Source: Actinomadura sp. 7K507
Lineage (GTDB): Bacteria; Actinomycetota; Actinomycetes; Streptosporangiales; Streptosporangiaceae
Length of the DNA: 62,233 nucleotides
Direction: 5' to 3'
Assembly (NCBI RefSeq): GCF_004348425.1
Contig: NZ_SMKK01000019.1
Coordinates: 1 to 62,233, forward strand
Within the stretch, counting starts at the first letter, position 1. Each line of letters begins with the position of its first letter. The notes beneath the pieces were generated by a model. That model did not search any database and had not been told where the DNA came from. It saw nothing but the letters and a program-made list of their open reading frames with translations. The position numbers and the translations under genes were made by a program. Positions 45,007-53,425 of the stretch are shown here, one piece after another.

Positions 45007-45543
45007 TCAGATGTCCACGTAGCGTCTCACCCAAGTCGCGAACCGTTCGCCCAATTCCTCCGACGCTGCCCGCACCAGGTCGTTGGGGTCGTCGGGCGGG
45101 GCGAGGCCGAAGTGTTGTCCCAGCCAGGCGAGATATTCTTCGTGTCCTTGGTCTCCGTCCTGGCGGTGGCCTCCCTCGTACTCCCAGAATCCGGCACCGT
45201 CCCAGTCGACCCAGAGTGGCCTGTCGCACGCGAGTTGCCGCAGTAGGTCCCGGAGGTTGAGGGCGATGAGATGGATGCCGCCCTCGTCCCCGAACACGGC
45301 GATGGGCAAGGCGGCCAGGTCGGCTCGACCGTCAATCCGCCAGAACGCATAAAGCGAACCAGAGCCGTTGGCAATGGCGAACGACAGGAAGCCATCGACG
45401 AACTCGGGCGCATCGGACCATCCATGCAGAGGCTCGCTGAACTCGACCAGCTCGAACCCGTCCGAGATGAATTCGCCATCAAGCCGTTCCTGGAGCTCCA
45501 TCAGCAGGTTCAGTTCCGGCACGGGAGAGTAGACGTAGCTCAC
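45007..45543 (-). CDS. SMI1/KNR4 (SUKH)-like protein
   Basis: 178 aa. The central segment GSGSLYAFWRIDGRADLAALPIAVFGDEGG and HLIALNLRDLLRQL fits the SUKH fold (a folded domain that checks address and energy of toxins in bacterial immunity). The C-terminus GHEEYLAWLGQHFGL is helical. SUKH proteins often neutralise nuclease or deaminase toxins, but no toxin gene is adjacent. It is flanked by imperfect direct repeats. Identification is from pattern only. Confidence 0.55.
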   Translation of the reverse strand: MSYVYSPVPELNLLMELQERLDGEFISDGFELVEFSEPLHGWSDAPEFVDGFLSFAIANGSGSLYAFWRIDGRADLAALPIAVFGDEGGIHLIALNLRDLLRQLACDRPLWVDWDGAGFWEYEGGHRQDGDQGHEEYLAWLGQHFGLAPPDDPNDLVRAASEELGERFATWVRRYVDI

Positions 45544-45830
45544 CGGGCAACTCCCAACGGTCGGAGACGTGAAAGATCACCAAGGCTACGGGCACGGCAT
45601 CGATGACCGAGTGGACCGGAGGTTCTGGCCCGATGGAACTCCGGCGCCGTAGAACGCCGCCACACTAAAATGATCAAGGACAGATGCTCGGCAGTGCCGG
45701 CCCCTGCCGCTTCGCAACGAGTCCTCCTCCCCACCCGATCTGGGACGACCGCGACCGGCGGACCAGCATCGATAACGAGATGGCCAGATCCCAGTTCAGA
45801 CCGCTGCGATCAGCCGCCCCTCCGCCGACG

Positions 45831-46225
45831 TCAGGAGCGGTCGATGACCGTGAAGACGACCTTGCCGGCGTTGTTAGCCAGGGGACGGACGCCCAGCAGC
45901 GAGCCACCTGCTCCACGATCATCAGGCCGCGGCCGACCTCGCTGATCATGTCGGGCTCCTGGACGTACGGGAGTTCGCATGTGCCGTCCTGGACCTCCAT
46001 CCACAGCGCGCCGTCCTCGGTACGGCCCAGCCGCAGGGTCACGTCACCGTCCTCCTCGGACGCGTATCGCAGCGCGTTGGTGACCAGCTCGCTGGCCACC
46101 AGGCACGGCGCGAAGTCGTCCATGTCCCACTGACCGGCGACCAGCCGCACGAACCGCCGCACCTCCGCAACCACCTCGAAGTCCTGCTTCACCACCATCT
46201 CGACCTCCGCCGCCGCGTGCCCCAT
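45831..46225 (-). pseudogene. RsbW-like ATP-binding protein, frameshifted near the C-terminus
   Basis: HATPase_c_2 serine-kinase-like protein starting at 46225. N-box SELVTNALRYASEEDGDV and G1 box DMISEVGRGLMIVEQVARCW are clear. At 45891-45894 one G is missing: restoring it gives RPLANNAGKVVFTVIDRS and a stop at 45831, the usual family ending. As it stands the frame runs on to 45674 with unrelated residues. Such ATPases accompany DUF5753/DUF397 genes, as here. A sequencing error cannot be excluded. Confidence 0.75.
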
Positions 46226-46240
46226 GACCTCTCCTCACTG

Positions 46241-46260
46241 TGTGTGGTGCACGGCACACA
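46241..46260. promoter_or_regulatory. Inverted repeat TGTGTG-N8-CACACA in the divergent gap of the DUF397 locus
   Basis: Perfect 6-bp arms (46241-46246, 46255-46260) between the ATPase and the truncated regulator. A TGTG/CACA operator would suit the XRE-type regulator of this locus, whose DNA-binding part is now missing. Confidence 0.5.
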
Positions 46261-46281
46261 TTCAGCCACTTTCGAAGCTAG

Positions 46282-46860
46282 GATCGGCATGCAGCCACAA
46301 AGTGGATCAGAGCGGCACGAGAACAGAAGAGTGCGCAAGTTACCGAGACAGAATCCGAAGCCGCCGAACTGGTCACCTGGGAACACACCATCGTCCCCGG
46401 GCTACTCCAAACTCCGGCCTACGCACGCGCGTTCCTCAACTCAGAGGAAGCTGTGGAGGCCCGCACGGCACGCCAGTCCATTCTCAACCGCGAGGACGCA
46501 CCTCCCACGGCGCTGACCGCGCTGCTGAGCGAGAAGGTACTCGGCCACCTGGTGGGCTCGCCCGAGGTGATGCGGGAGCAGATCGAGCTCCTGCTCGCCC
46601 TCAGCGAGCTGCCCAACGTCACCATCCAGATCGTCCGCAACAACGGACGTCCAGCGGGCACAGGCGGCGCCTTCGTGGTGGCTACCATGGAGGACCGGAG
46701 CGAGGTCGCCTACATGGAGACCACGGTGCGAGGCATCACGACCGACACCCCCTCGGACCTCGCCAAACTCTCCGAAACGCTCCGGGAGTTGCGCGCGAGG
46801 GCACTTCCCGAAGACATGTCGCGGGACATGGTCAGAGAGGCACTGGAGAAATGGACCTGA
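46282..46860 (+). pseudogene. DUF5753 regulator lacking its HTH domain (WhiJ/BldB-locus type)
   Basis: Open frame from just after a TAG (46279-46281) to the stop at 46860, 192 codons, with no ATG, GTG or TTG before the domain starts. It encodes a good DUF5753 core: LVTWEHTIVPGLLQTPAYAR, ARTARQSILNREDAPP, LSELPNVTIQIVRNNGRPA and EVAYMETTVRG. The usual ~85-residue N-terminal XRE helix-turn-helix is absent, and only 56 bp separate it from the divergent ATPase. Internal ATG 46453 could give a 135-aa fragment. Its stop overlaps the DUF397 start. Confidence 0.75.
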
Positions 46861-47039
46861 GCAACGCCACCTGGCGCAAGGCAAGCCGCAGTGGCGAGAA
46901 CGGCGGCAACTGCGTCGAGATGACCGGACTCCCCGATGCGGTGGCGGTACGAGACAGCAAGGACCCGGGCGGGCCCGTCCTCCTGCTGACCCGCGCAGCC
47001 CTGCGGACGGCCATCCAGCCCGCCACCATGACCCACTGA
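46851..47039 (+). CDS. DUF397 small protein
   Basis: 62 aa from ATG 46851, overlapping the DUF5753 stop by 10 bases. Family signature is complete: WRKASRSGENGGNCVEM, VAVRDSKDPGGPVLLL and the C-terminal helix. In the Streptomyces WhiJ-type loci DUF397 proteins antagonise the paired XRE-DUF5753 regulator. Here the partner seems to lack DNA binding, so this gene may be orphaned though intact. Confidence 0.88.
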   Translation: MDLSNATWRKASRSGENGGNCVEMTGLPDAVAVRDSKDPGGPVLLLTRAALRTAIQPATMTH

Positions 47040-47237
47040 CCGTCCAGCAACAACCACCCCAGCGACCCCGATCCATCAAGCCGCGACGAGCCGCCCCGTC
47101 CCCTCAGCAAGGACGACCCGCCGCAACGGCCACTCTCCGAAGCCGTCGCATGCTTACCTGCGACCCGGCACTCGCTCCACTCGGGTGCCTCCGTCGTTTC
47201 AGAGGACGGAGACGTGCTGGCCCACCCGTTGCGGAGC

Positions 47238-47391
47238 TGTACGCAGGCGGGAGCGGCGATCATCGAAGGACGCGGCGCGTCCTCCACGGCATCGGTCGCG
47301 TCCGCCGCCATCGATCACATTCACACCTGGGGTGAACGGCACTGCCAGCGGTGACTGGACGTCCATGGCGGTCGTGTCGGACGGCTCCTAG
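47238..47391 (+). pseudogene. Malate dehydrogenase C-terminal remnant
   Basis: In one frame AGAAIIEGRGASSTASVASA and AIDHIHTWG; about one base later (near 47330) the frame shifts to VNGTASGDWTSMAVVSDGS and ends in TAG. This is the C-terminal helix and strand of actinobacterial NAD-malate dehydrogenase (GAAIIEARGASSAASAA..., WV-GT-EGDW-SM-V-SDGSYG). The N-terminal 220 residues are absent; the stretch 47040-47237 before it shows nothing recognisable. Confidence 0.75.
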
Positions 47392-47403
47392 GCGCACCCG
47401 TGG

Positions 47404-47433
47404 GAGCCCCAGTCCCGCACGGTGCCGGGGCTC
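47404..47433. terminator. Hairpin after the malate dehydrogenase remnant
   Basis: GAGCCCC (47404-47410) and GGGGCTC (47427-47433), 16-base loop, followed by GTTTG. It may be the original terminator of the lost gene. The rest of 47434-47561 is the leader of the HNH gene. Confidence 0.4.
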
Positions 47434-47561
47434 GTTTGCGTCGGATTGCGCCCGACGGGCCGGCCCGCCCGTCCAGCCGCAGCCCGTGACTATCGGGATG
47501 GTCTTAGTATTCTCACCTCGCATCGCCGATACGGATAGTGTTTGTTCGATAACATAGAGCC

Positions 47562-48941
47562 ATGTGTTCGACCGGGATCGATGTGGCGTCGATGTCCACC
47601 ACCCAGCTGGTGGACGCGGCTGCCACGATCGCGTCCGAACTCGCCCAACGCGATGCGCCCGCCGCCGCGGCGGTGTGCATGCAAGACACCGAAACCCTCG
47701 CCCGCGCGACCGACCTGCACGAAAGCTTCCTGGCCACGTTGATCGGCCGGGTCGACGCGGCCGGTGAGATGCGCCGCTGGGGCTACCCCTCCACCCGGAG
47801 TTGGTTACGCACCAGCCTGGGCCTGCGCGAGGCCCGAGCCAAGGAACGCATCGCCCTGGCCCGCGAGCGCGACCGCCTCCCCGAGGTCACCAAAAGACTC
47901 GCATCCGGGAACCTGCCTCACGGCTACGCCGCCACCATCGCCGCCGCCGTCACCCGCCTGAACGACCAGGACTGCAAAGCAGCAGAGGAAATCCTCCTCG
48001 GCCTAACCGCGCAAGGATTCTCCGCCGGAAAAGTCGCCGCGTTCGGCAATCGCATCACCGACCTGATCGCCGAACGCGACGGCACCGAAACCCCCGACGC
48101 CGATACCCGACGCGGCTATGAGCGGACCTGGATCGACTCCACCCGCTCTCTGGACGGCGGCCGCTTCATCAAAGGGTGGCTCAACGCCGAAGACGCCGCG
48201 ATCTGGGACGGCACCCTCGCGCCACTGGCCAAACCCGCCGGAATCGACGACCGCCGCGACCTGTCCGAACGCACTGCGGCGGCCCTGATGAACGTGCTGT
48301 CGGGCGGGCACAGGGCCACCAAGGTCACCGTCATCTGCGACCTGGACACCCTCACCGGCGGCACCGCCCCGGCCCGCCTCACCGACGGCACCCCCATCCC
48401 CGCCGAACAGGCCCGCCGCATCGCCCTCAACGCCGGAGTCTCCCCACTCATCCTGGGACGCGGCAGCATCCCCCTCTACCTCGGATACCGGCACCGATTC
48501 GCTTCTCCCGGCCAACGCCAGGTCCTGGAAGCCCTCTATCCGACCTGCGCCGTCAAGGGCTGCGAGGTGCCCGGTACCGGCTGCGAAGTCGACCACGTCC
48601 ACGGCTGGGCTCTGGGAAACAGCCCAACCAACATCGACGAACTGGCTCTGACCTGCGGCTGGCACAACCGCAAGAAGCACGCCAACCCGGCCCAGATGCA
48701 CATCGCCAAAGGCCGGGACGGACGCTACGTCTACCGCGTCCTACCGCCCGACGAAGCCCGAACCGGCACCACTCCACAGACGACTGACATCCCTGGCTTC
48801 CTCGAACCAGAGCCCCGGAATTTGTGGGATGCCCCACCGGCAGGCTTCACCACTCACCGAATCCAGCTCCGCCCCCGTCACCAAAGAGCTCGGCCCGGAC
48901 GAGCCCGCCCAAGAGGCCAGCGCCAAACCGGCGGCCCCTAG
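47562..48941 (+). CDS. DUF222 / HNH endonuclease-domain protein (13E12-repeat type)
   Basis: 459 aa from ATG 47562. The long N-terminal DUF222 region includes LHESFLATLIGRVDAAGEMR and GYPSTRSWLRTSLGL. The C-terminal HNH motif is CEVDHVHGWALG followed by ELALTCGWHNRKKH with zinc-type Cys pairs (CAVKGCEVPGTGC). Proteins of this type are multicopy in actinobacteria and often sit in mobile or variable regions. Cuts DNA in principle; a biological role is not established. An AT-richer promoter (tagtattctc, gataac) precedes it. Confidence 0.88.
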   Translation: MCSTGIDVASMSTTQLVDAAATIASELAQRDAPAAAAVCMQDTETLARATDLHESFLATLIGRVDAAGEMRRWGYPSTRSWLRTSLGLREARAKERIALARERDRLPEVTKRLASGNLPHGYAATIAAAVTRLNDQDCKAAEEILLGLTAQGFSAGKVAAFGNRITDLIAERDGTETPDADTRRGYERTWIDSTRSLDGGRFIKGWLNAEDAAIWDGTLAPLAKPAGIDDRRDLSERTAAALMNVLSGGHRATKVTVICDLDTLTGGTAPARLTDGTPIPAEQARRIALNAGVSPLILGRGSIPLYLGYRHRFASPGQRQVLEALYPTCAVKGCEVPGTGCEVDHVHGWALGNSPTNIDELALTCGWHNRKKHANPAQMHIAKGRDGRYVYRVLPPDEARTGTTPQTTDIPGFLEPEPRNLWDAPPAGFTTHRIQLRPRHQRARPGRARPRGQRQTGGP

Positions 48942-49015
48942 GTGTTGCGGGGCAGGAGGTTGATGTCGCAGCCACCCGGGGCATAGATGTATGCGAATCG
49001 CATAGACTCGTGGTC

Positions 49016-49396
49016 ATGGAACCCAACCTTGAAGAAGCGATCAACGAGTGGCACGCGAGCGTCAATGCCGGCGACCTGCAGCGATCTGAGCGGGCGGTCG
49101 GCGATCCGGTCGTTGTGCTCGGCCCGAAGGGCGCGGGTCCGATCACGCCTGCGCAGTTTGCCGAGTGGGTGGAGCGCTCGGGGATCAAGTTGGTCCCGCG
49201 GTCCTGGCACCCTGTCAGCGAGCGACTGATGGTGGTCGAGGAGGACGCGACCTGGCCCGAGAGCGCGGAATCCACGCGGGTAGCGACGGTCTTCCGCGCT
49301 ACCGCCGGGAAGGTCACGGCTGCTCTCAGGCTGCCGGACCTCAAGGCCGCTCTCGAGCTGGCCTACATCTGCCGCGAGATGGCGGCAACCGAGTGA
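49016..49396 (+). CDS. SnoaL/NTF2-like protein
   Basis: 126 aa from ATG 49016. Short alpha+beta cone fold: EAINEWHASVNAGDLQRSER, DPVVVLGPKGAGPI, then a beta-rich half. Such proteins act as small-molecule-binding or isomerase domains. Its stop overlaps the MarR-like start (GTGA), so the three genes 49016-50831 form one translationally coupled unit with a transposase, which is unusual. Confidence 0.75.
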   Translation: MEPNLEEAINEWHASVNAGDLQRSERAVGDPVVVLGPKGAGPITPAQFAEWVERSGIKLVPRSWHPVSERLMVVEEDATWPESAESTRVATVFRATAGKVTAALRLPDLKAALELAYICREMAATE

Positions 49397-49830
49397 TAGG
49401 CCCCGGCCCCGGGCAGGTCCTGTTTCATTTCGTCAGGCACTGGTCACGTCGGTCTGTCGGAGCAGACACGGGTGGTGAGCAGGGGCGGCTCGTGCTCGTT
49501 TGCGAGGCTGTCCATGCGCTGAGTCTGCGCGCGACCCCGGCAACGGTGAACGCGATCGCGCAGGAGGTCGGGATCGACCAGAGCGGCGCGTCACGGTTGA
49601 TCAAGAGCGCCACGGCAGCCGGGTATCTCGTCATGGCCGCGTCCGCGACCGATGGCCGACGACGCGAAGCGTCACTCACCTCTGCGGGTCAGTCGATGCT
49701 GGACCAGGCGCATCACTGGCAGGAGGAAGTGTTCGCTGAACTGACCAGAGGCTGGAGCGACCAGAAGCGCCGCGACTTCCAGCAGGCGATGACCGACCTG
49801 ATCGAGCGCTCCTACGCGATGGACGCATGA
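49393..49830 (+). CDS. MarR-like winged-helix regulator
   Basis: 145 aa from GTG 49393. The winged helix is visible: LRATPATVNAIAQEVGIDQSGASRLIKSA... (in parts NAIAQEVGIDQSGASRLIKS, GYLVMAASATDGRRREASLT), ending in a dimerisation helix. Its TGA overlaps the transposase ATG (49827-49830). It may regulate the transposase/SnoaL unit or be a passenger gene. Confidence 0.8.
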   Translation: MIGPGPGQVLFHFVRHWSRRSVGADTGGEQGRLVLVCEAVHALSLRATPATVNAIAQEVGIDQSGASRLIKSATAAGYLVMAASATDGRRREASLTSAGQSMLDQAHHWQEEVFAELTRGWSDQKRRDFQQAMTDLIERSYAMDA

Positions 49831-50831
49831 GCCACGCCAACGCTCCGCTCAGCCTCGAGGGACGCCGGCGGCTGGTCGAGCGATGCAAGACGCGTCCCAT
49901 CGCCCACGTGGCCGCAGAGATGGGGATCTCGCGTGCCTGCGCATCAAAGTGGGTCAACCGGTGGCGGCGTCACGGCGATGCCGGACTGCGCGACCGCTCA
50001 TCGAGCCCCCACTGGAGCCCGAATGTCACACCAGCCTGGGCGATCGAGCAGATCGAGACCTGGCGACGCGAGCACAAGTGGTCCGCTCAGCGCATCACCG
50101 ATGAGCTCGCCGACCTCGGGTTCAGGATCAACCGCCGCACCGTCACCCGCCACCTGACCAGGCTCGGACTGGGCAGGCGAAAGTTCATCGATCCCGGCGG
50201 CGAAAACAACCGCAAGCCCGGGAAGATCACCGCCCGCTGGCCCGGACACATGGTGCATCTGGACGTGAAGAAGGTCGGCAGGATCCCCGATGGCGGCGGC
50301 TGGCGCATCCACGGCCGCGACAGCGACCAGGCCAAGACCGTCGATCGAGCGAAGTCAGCTGGTGCGAAGCGTGGCTACACCTACCTGCACTCTGCCGTCG
50401 ACGGATTCTCCCGACTCTCCTACACCGAGCCCCTGCCCGACGAGAAGGGAGCCACCGCTGCAGCGTTCCTGGCACGAGCCAAGGTCTGGTTCGCCGCGCA
50501 CGGCATCACGCACATCCACCGGGTCGTCACCAACAACGGGGCCTGCTACCGCTCCGGTGACTTCGCCCGGATCGTCGGCCGACGCACGCGGCATCAGAAG
50601 ACCAAGCCGTACACCCCACGCCACAACGGCAAGGTTGAGCGCTACCAGCGAATCCTGGCTGAGGAACTGCTCTACGCCCGCGAGTTCAATAGCGAGGACG
50701 CCCGATCTTCCGCGATCGCCGCCTGGAACATTCACTACAACTACCACCGCCCGCACAGCGGAGCCGGTGGGCGGCCGCCAGCATCTCGACTTCGGGGCGG
50801 CGTCACCAACGTCCGGCCCTCATACACCTAG
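49827..50831 (+). mobile_element. IS481-type transposase with an altered DDE triad
   Basis: 334 aa. N-terminal HTH (HVAAEMGISRACASKWVNRW) and rve integrase core. First Asp is in GHMVHLDVKK, the Glu in HNGKVERYQRIL. The segment that should hold the second Asp (family pattern TDNG) reads RVVTNNGACYRSG, so the catalytic Asp is Asn, a change that one G-to-A transition explains. No terminal inverted repeats or target duplication were found on either side. Probably inactive unless my alignment of this motif is wrong. Confidence 0.85.
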
Positions 50832-50916
50832 GCCCCACCACCGAACACGGCGACCGTCCGACCAACGCCGCCTGACTGATGTTCGGCCGTCCCAGCATCG
50901 GCCTACTTCATGCCTT

Positions 50917-50930
50917 ACCCCGATCGGGGT
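50917..50930. promoter_or_regulatory. Perfect palindrome ACCCCGATCGGGGT in the gap after the transposase
   Basis: 14 bp without mismatch or spacer. The gap 50832-51101 shows no gene; this is its only clear structure. It could be an operator, or an end-related site of the mobile unit. Lack of loop argues against a terminator. Confidence 0.4.
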
Positions 50931-51101
50931 CTTTGGCCTGGTCAAGTCCTGGCCCCGCTTGCCGGCACCACGCACGTTACGGCGAGAAGCATGTGCGGTC
51001 CTGGAGAAGGCCCTGGGATCACGCCTGCGCCGCCCGCCGCTCACTGGCCTGATCCCGGTGGTCCGGCGTGCCCAGCGCGATCAGGTCGCGGCCCAGAGAG
51101 A

Positions 51102-51760
51102 TCATCCCGAGACGCTGGTTCTGGGGGCGGGTGGTCTTCTGCCTAGGCGCGGATTGGCGATGGGCTCGTGTCTGGGGAGCGTGCAGATGATCACTGGAAG
51201 GAGGAACAGGGCTTGGGCCAAGGTCAGAGCTCCGCATAGGTAGGTCAGGGGAAGGGGCAGGACGGTCCATAGGCCCTTGTCGGTGCTGCTGATCAGGTGC
51301 AGGGCGACGAAGGAGACCACCAGGGAGCCGATGGCCAGCCTGCCGCAGAGCGCGATGCGCGGTTCCCGGGCGTAGTCGCCCACCGCCGGACGGGGGCGTG
51401 CAGCGACCCACAGTGTCAGGGTGCCGATGAGCGCGGTGGAGACCATGCGCCCAGGTAAAGCCGACGTGGCTGCCCGGCAGCACGTCCGATACGTAGCTAT
51501 TGGCGGAGAGGAGAGCGCCAGCGACCCTGCCGAACAGGACGAAGTGGACGGCGCCGTTCAGGAGGCTGGAGATGCTCATCAGGGACACGGCTGTCCAGAG
51601 CAGGCCCGCTGACGGGACCCACTGGGTGCGGGCGCGGAGGCAGACCTGCTCGCCGGAGATGTTGATGTTGCTCCTGGCCCCCACAATGACCGTCATCAGT
51701 GCGATGACCAGCAGCCGCAGCGCCAGGAGGGCTTCGGTCCTGCTGGTGTTGTTCGGCCGG
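51102..51760 (-). pseudogene. Integral membrane protein broken by a frameshift
   Basis: Two minus-strand frames join at about 51445-51450. The upstream frame reads LRLLVIALMTVIVGA, LLWTAVSLMSISSLLNGAV and SHVGFTWA. The downstream one reads MVSTALIGTLTLWVAARPRP, CGRLAIGSLVVSFVALHLIS and LPLTYLCGALTLAQALFLLP. Removing one base connects FTWA to MVSTAL and gives about 5-6 helices. No good start codon is visible at the 5' end, and a 17-18-bp tandem duplication lies at 51771-51805. Function unknown. Confidence 0.6.
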
Positions 51761-51818
51761 TTGACGGCGGGCCCGGCCGGGTCGGGGGACCCGGCCGGGT
51801 CGGCGAACGGGCCTCCGG

Positions 51819-52304
51819 TCAGTTCGTCGTGTTGGCGAACATGCCGGGCTCGTAGGAACCGCCCCGCTGGTGGACGATCACGCCGAGCCGGTTGGCTGCG
51901 TTGATCATGGCGACCAGGTAGACCAGGGCGGTGGTCTGGTCCTCGTCGTAGTGCTCGCGCACCCAGGCCCAGGTTTCGTCCGAGACGCCCTGATGGGCGT
52001 CGGCGAGCCGGGTGCCTTCCTCGCTGAGGGCCAGCGCGGCCCGTTCGGCCTCGGTGAACACCGTCGACTCGCGCCAGGCGGCGGTCAGGTTGAGCCGTAC
52101 CGCGCTCTCTCCGGCGGCCGCGGCTTCCTTGGTGTGGAAGTCCACGCACCAGCCGCAGCCGTTGATCTGGCTGGCGCGGAGCATCACGAGCTCCTGCAGC
52201 CCGCGGGGCAGCGACGACTGCTGGATCGCCAGGCTGACGCTGGCGAACCGCTTGCCGAGCTTGGCGCCGAGTTCGTTGGTCATCAGGTCCATACGGGGTT
52301 CCAT
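51819..52304 (-). CDS. AhpD-like carboxymuconolactone decarboxylase-family protein
   Basis: 161 aa from ATG 52302-52304, GAGGAGG five bases upstream. AhpD core INGCGWCVDFHTKEA holds the redox C-x2-C plus His; surrounding helices fit the CMD fold. Such proteins are the classic target genes of ECF41 sigma factors, and the adjacent divergent ECF41 gene and promoter (52373-52399) support this. Likely a peroxide or thiol-dependent reductase. Confidence 0.92.
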   Translation of the reverse strand: MEPRMDLMTNELGAKLGKRFASVSLAIQQSSLPRGLQELVMLRASQINGCGWCVDFHTKEAAAAGESAVRLNLTAAWRESTVFTEAERAALALSEEGTRLADAHQGVSDETWAWVREHYDEDQTTALVYLVAMINAANRLGVIVHQRGGSYEPGMFANTTN

Positions 52305-52372
52305 GACGTCCTCCTCATGGTGGGTTGCGCGCCGGGTGCGGATCGTCCGCGCGGCGTCCTGGTGACCATGGA

Positions 52373-52399
52373 GATGCCGGTACCCCCGGCCCTGTGACA
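52373..52399 (-). promoter_or_regulatory. ECF41-type promoter of the AhpD-like gene
   Basis: Reading on the minus strand: TGTCACA (52399-52393), 16 bases, CATC (52376-52373). ECF41 target promoters are known for a TGTCACA -35 and a short C-x-TC -10. The ATG follows 69 bases later. Confidence 0.75.
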
Positions 52400-52433
52400 G
52401 CGCGACCGTGTGTCCCCCGTCACCGGGCGCGGA

Positions 52434-52460
52434 TGTCACAGAACGGCGGCGACCGGCATC
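52434..52460 (+). promoter_or_regulatory. ECF41-type promoter of the sigma-factor gene
   Basis: TGTCACA (52434-52440), 16 bases, CATC (52457-52460), the same architecture as the divergent promoter, with a shared ACCGGCATC end. Suggests positive autoregulation of the sigma factor and co-control of the AhpD-like gene. Confidence 0.75.
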
Positions 52461-52501
52461 TGATGTGTGGGCGCAGTCGACAACCAACGGCAGGAGCGGC
52501 T

Positions 52502-53425
52502 ATGAGCGAGCGAGCAATGGACGAATCGGGCCCGCTTGTTCCGGGGGACCGCATCGACATGGCCACGAAAGCCTTCGTCGACCACCGCAGCCTTCTGTTC
52601 ACGGTCGCCTACGAGATGCTCGGCTCAGCCGCCGACGCCGAGGACGTTCTTCAGGAGACCTGGCTGCGGTGGACCGGTGTCGATCACGGCAGCGTGCGCG
52701 ACCCGCGCGCCTACCTGGTCCGGATCACGACCCGCCAGGCCCTGGTACGCATGCGTACCCTCCGTCGCCGCAAGGAGTCCTACGTCGGGCCGTGGCTGCC
52801 CGAGCCGCTGCTGACCACCCCCGATGTGGCCGAGGACGTCGAGCTGGCCGAAAGCGTCTCGATGGCGATGCTGCTGGTGCTGGAGACGCTCACCCCGACC
52901 GAGCGGGCGGTGTTCGTGCTGCGCGAGGTGTTCGAGCTGGGGTACGGCGAGATCGCCGAAGCCGTGGGCAAGACCCCCGCCGCGGTCCGCCAGATCACCC
53001 ACCGGGCCCGGTCTCACGTCGCCGCCCGCCGGCCGCGCGGGGTCGTGTCCGCGACCGAGACCCGTAGCGTGCTGAGGGCGTTCCAGCGGGCGGTCGAGAC
53101 AGGCGATCTGCAGCGTCTACTCGACGTCCTCGCGCCCGACGTGGTCTTCCTGGGTGATGGCGGCGGTGTCGCGCAGGCCGCGCCCGAGCCGATCGTGGGG
53201 GCCGACCGCGTCGCCCCTCTGGCCGCCGGGTTGCGCAGGTTCGGCGCCGCGCCGCTGGAGCCGGCTCAGGTCAATGGCTACCCGGCGCTGGTCCTGCGGC
53301 TGGACGGCCACATCGACACCGTCTTCACGGTGCGCGTCGACGACGGCCTCATCACCGGCCTGTACGCCATCCGCAACCCCGGCAAGCTGACCCGCATGCA
53401 ACACGAAACCACCCTGCACCGCTGA
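52502..53425 (+). CDS. sigJ: ECF41-family RNA polymerase sigma factor (SigJ-like)
   Basis: 307 aa from ATG 52502. Sigma region 2 (LLFTVAYEMLGSAADAEDVL), region 4 (LTPTERAVFVLREVFELGYGEIAEAV) and a C-terminal SnoaL/NTF2-like domain. All three ECF41 hallmark motifs are present: WLPEPLLT, FLGDGGGVAQ and NPGKLTRM. The C-terminal domain controls activity in place of an anti-sigma factor in this family. Divergent from its likely target, the AhpD-like gene. Confidence 0.93.
   Translation: MSERAMDESGPLVPGDRIDMATKAFVDHRSLLFTVAYEMLGSAADAEDVLQETWLRWTGVDHGSVRDPRAYLVRITTRQALVRMRTLRRRKESYVGPWLPEPLLTTPDVAEDVELAESVSMAMLLVLETLTPTERAVFVLREVFELGYGEIAEAVGKTPAAVRQITHRARSHVAARRPRGVVSATETRSVLRAFQRAVETGDLQRLLDVLAPDVVFLGDGGGVAQAAPEPIVGADRVAPLAAGLRRFGAAPLEPAQVNGYPALVLRLDGHIDTVFTVRVDDGLITGLYAIRNPGKLTRMQHETTLHR

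Noticed and set aside
44706..45260. 184-aa plus-strand frame over the SMI1-like gene
   Set aside because: No domain, runs antisense to a better gene and lacks a ribosome site.
46289..46516. Alternative start of the DUF5753 protein at ATG 46289
   Set aside because: It is out of frame with the domain and its product has no HTH.
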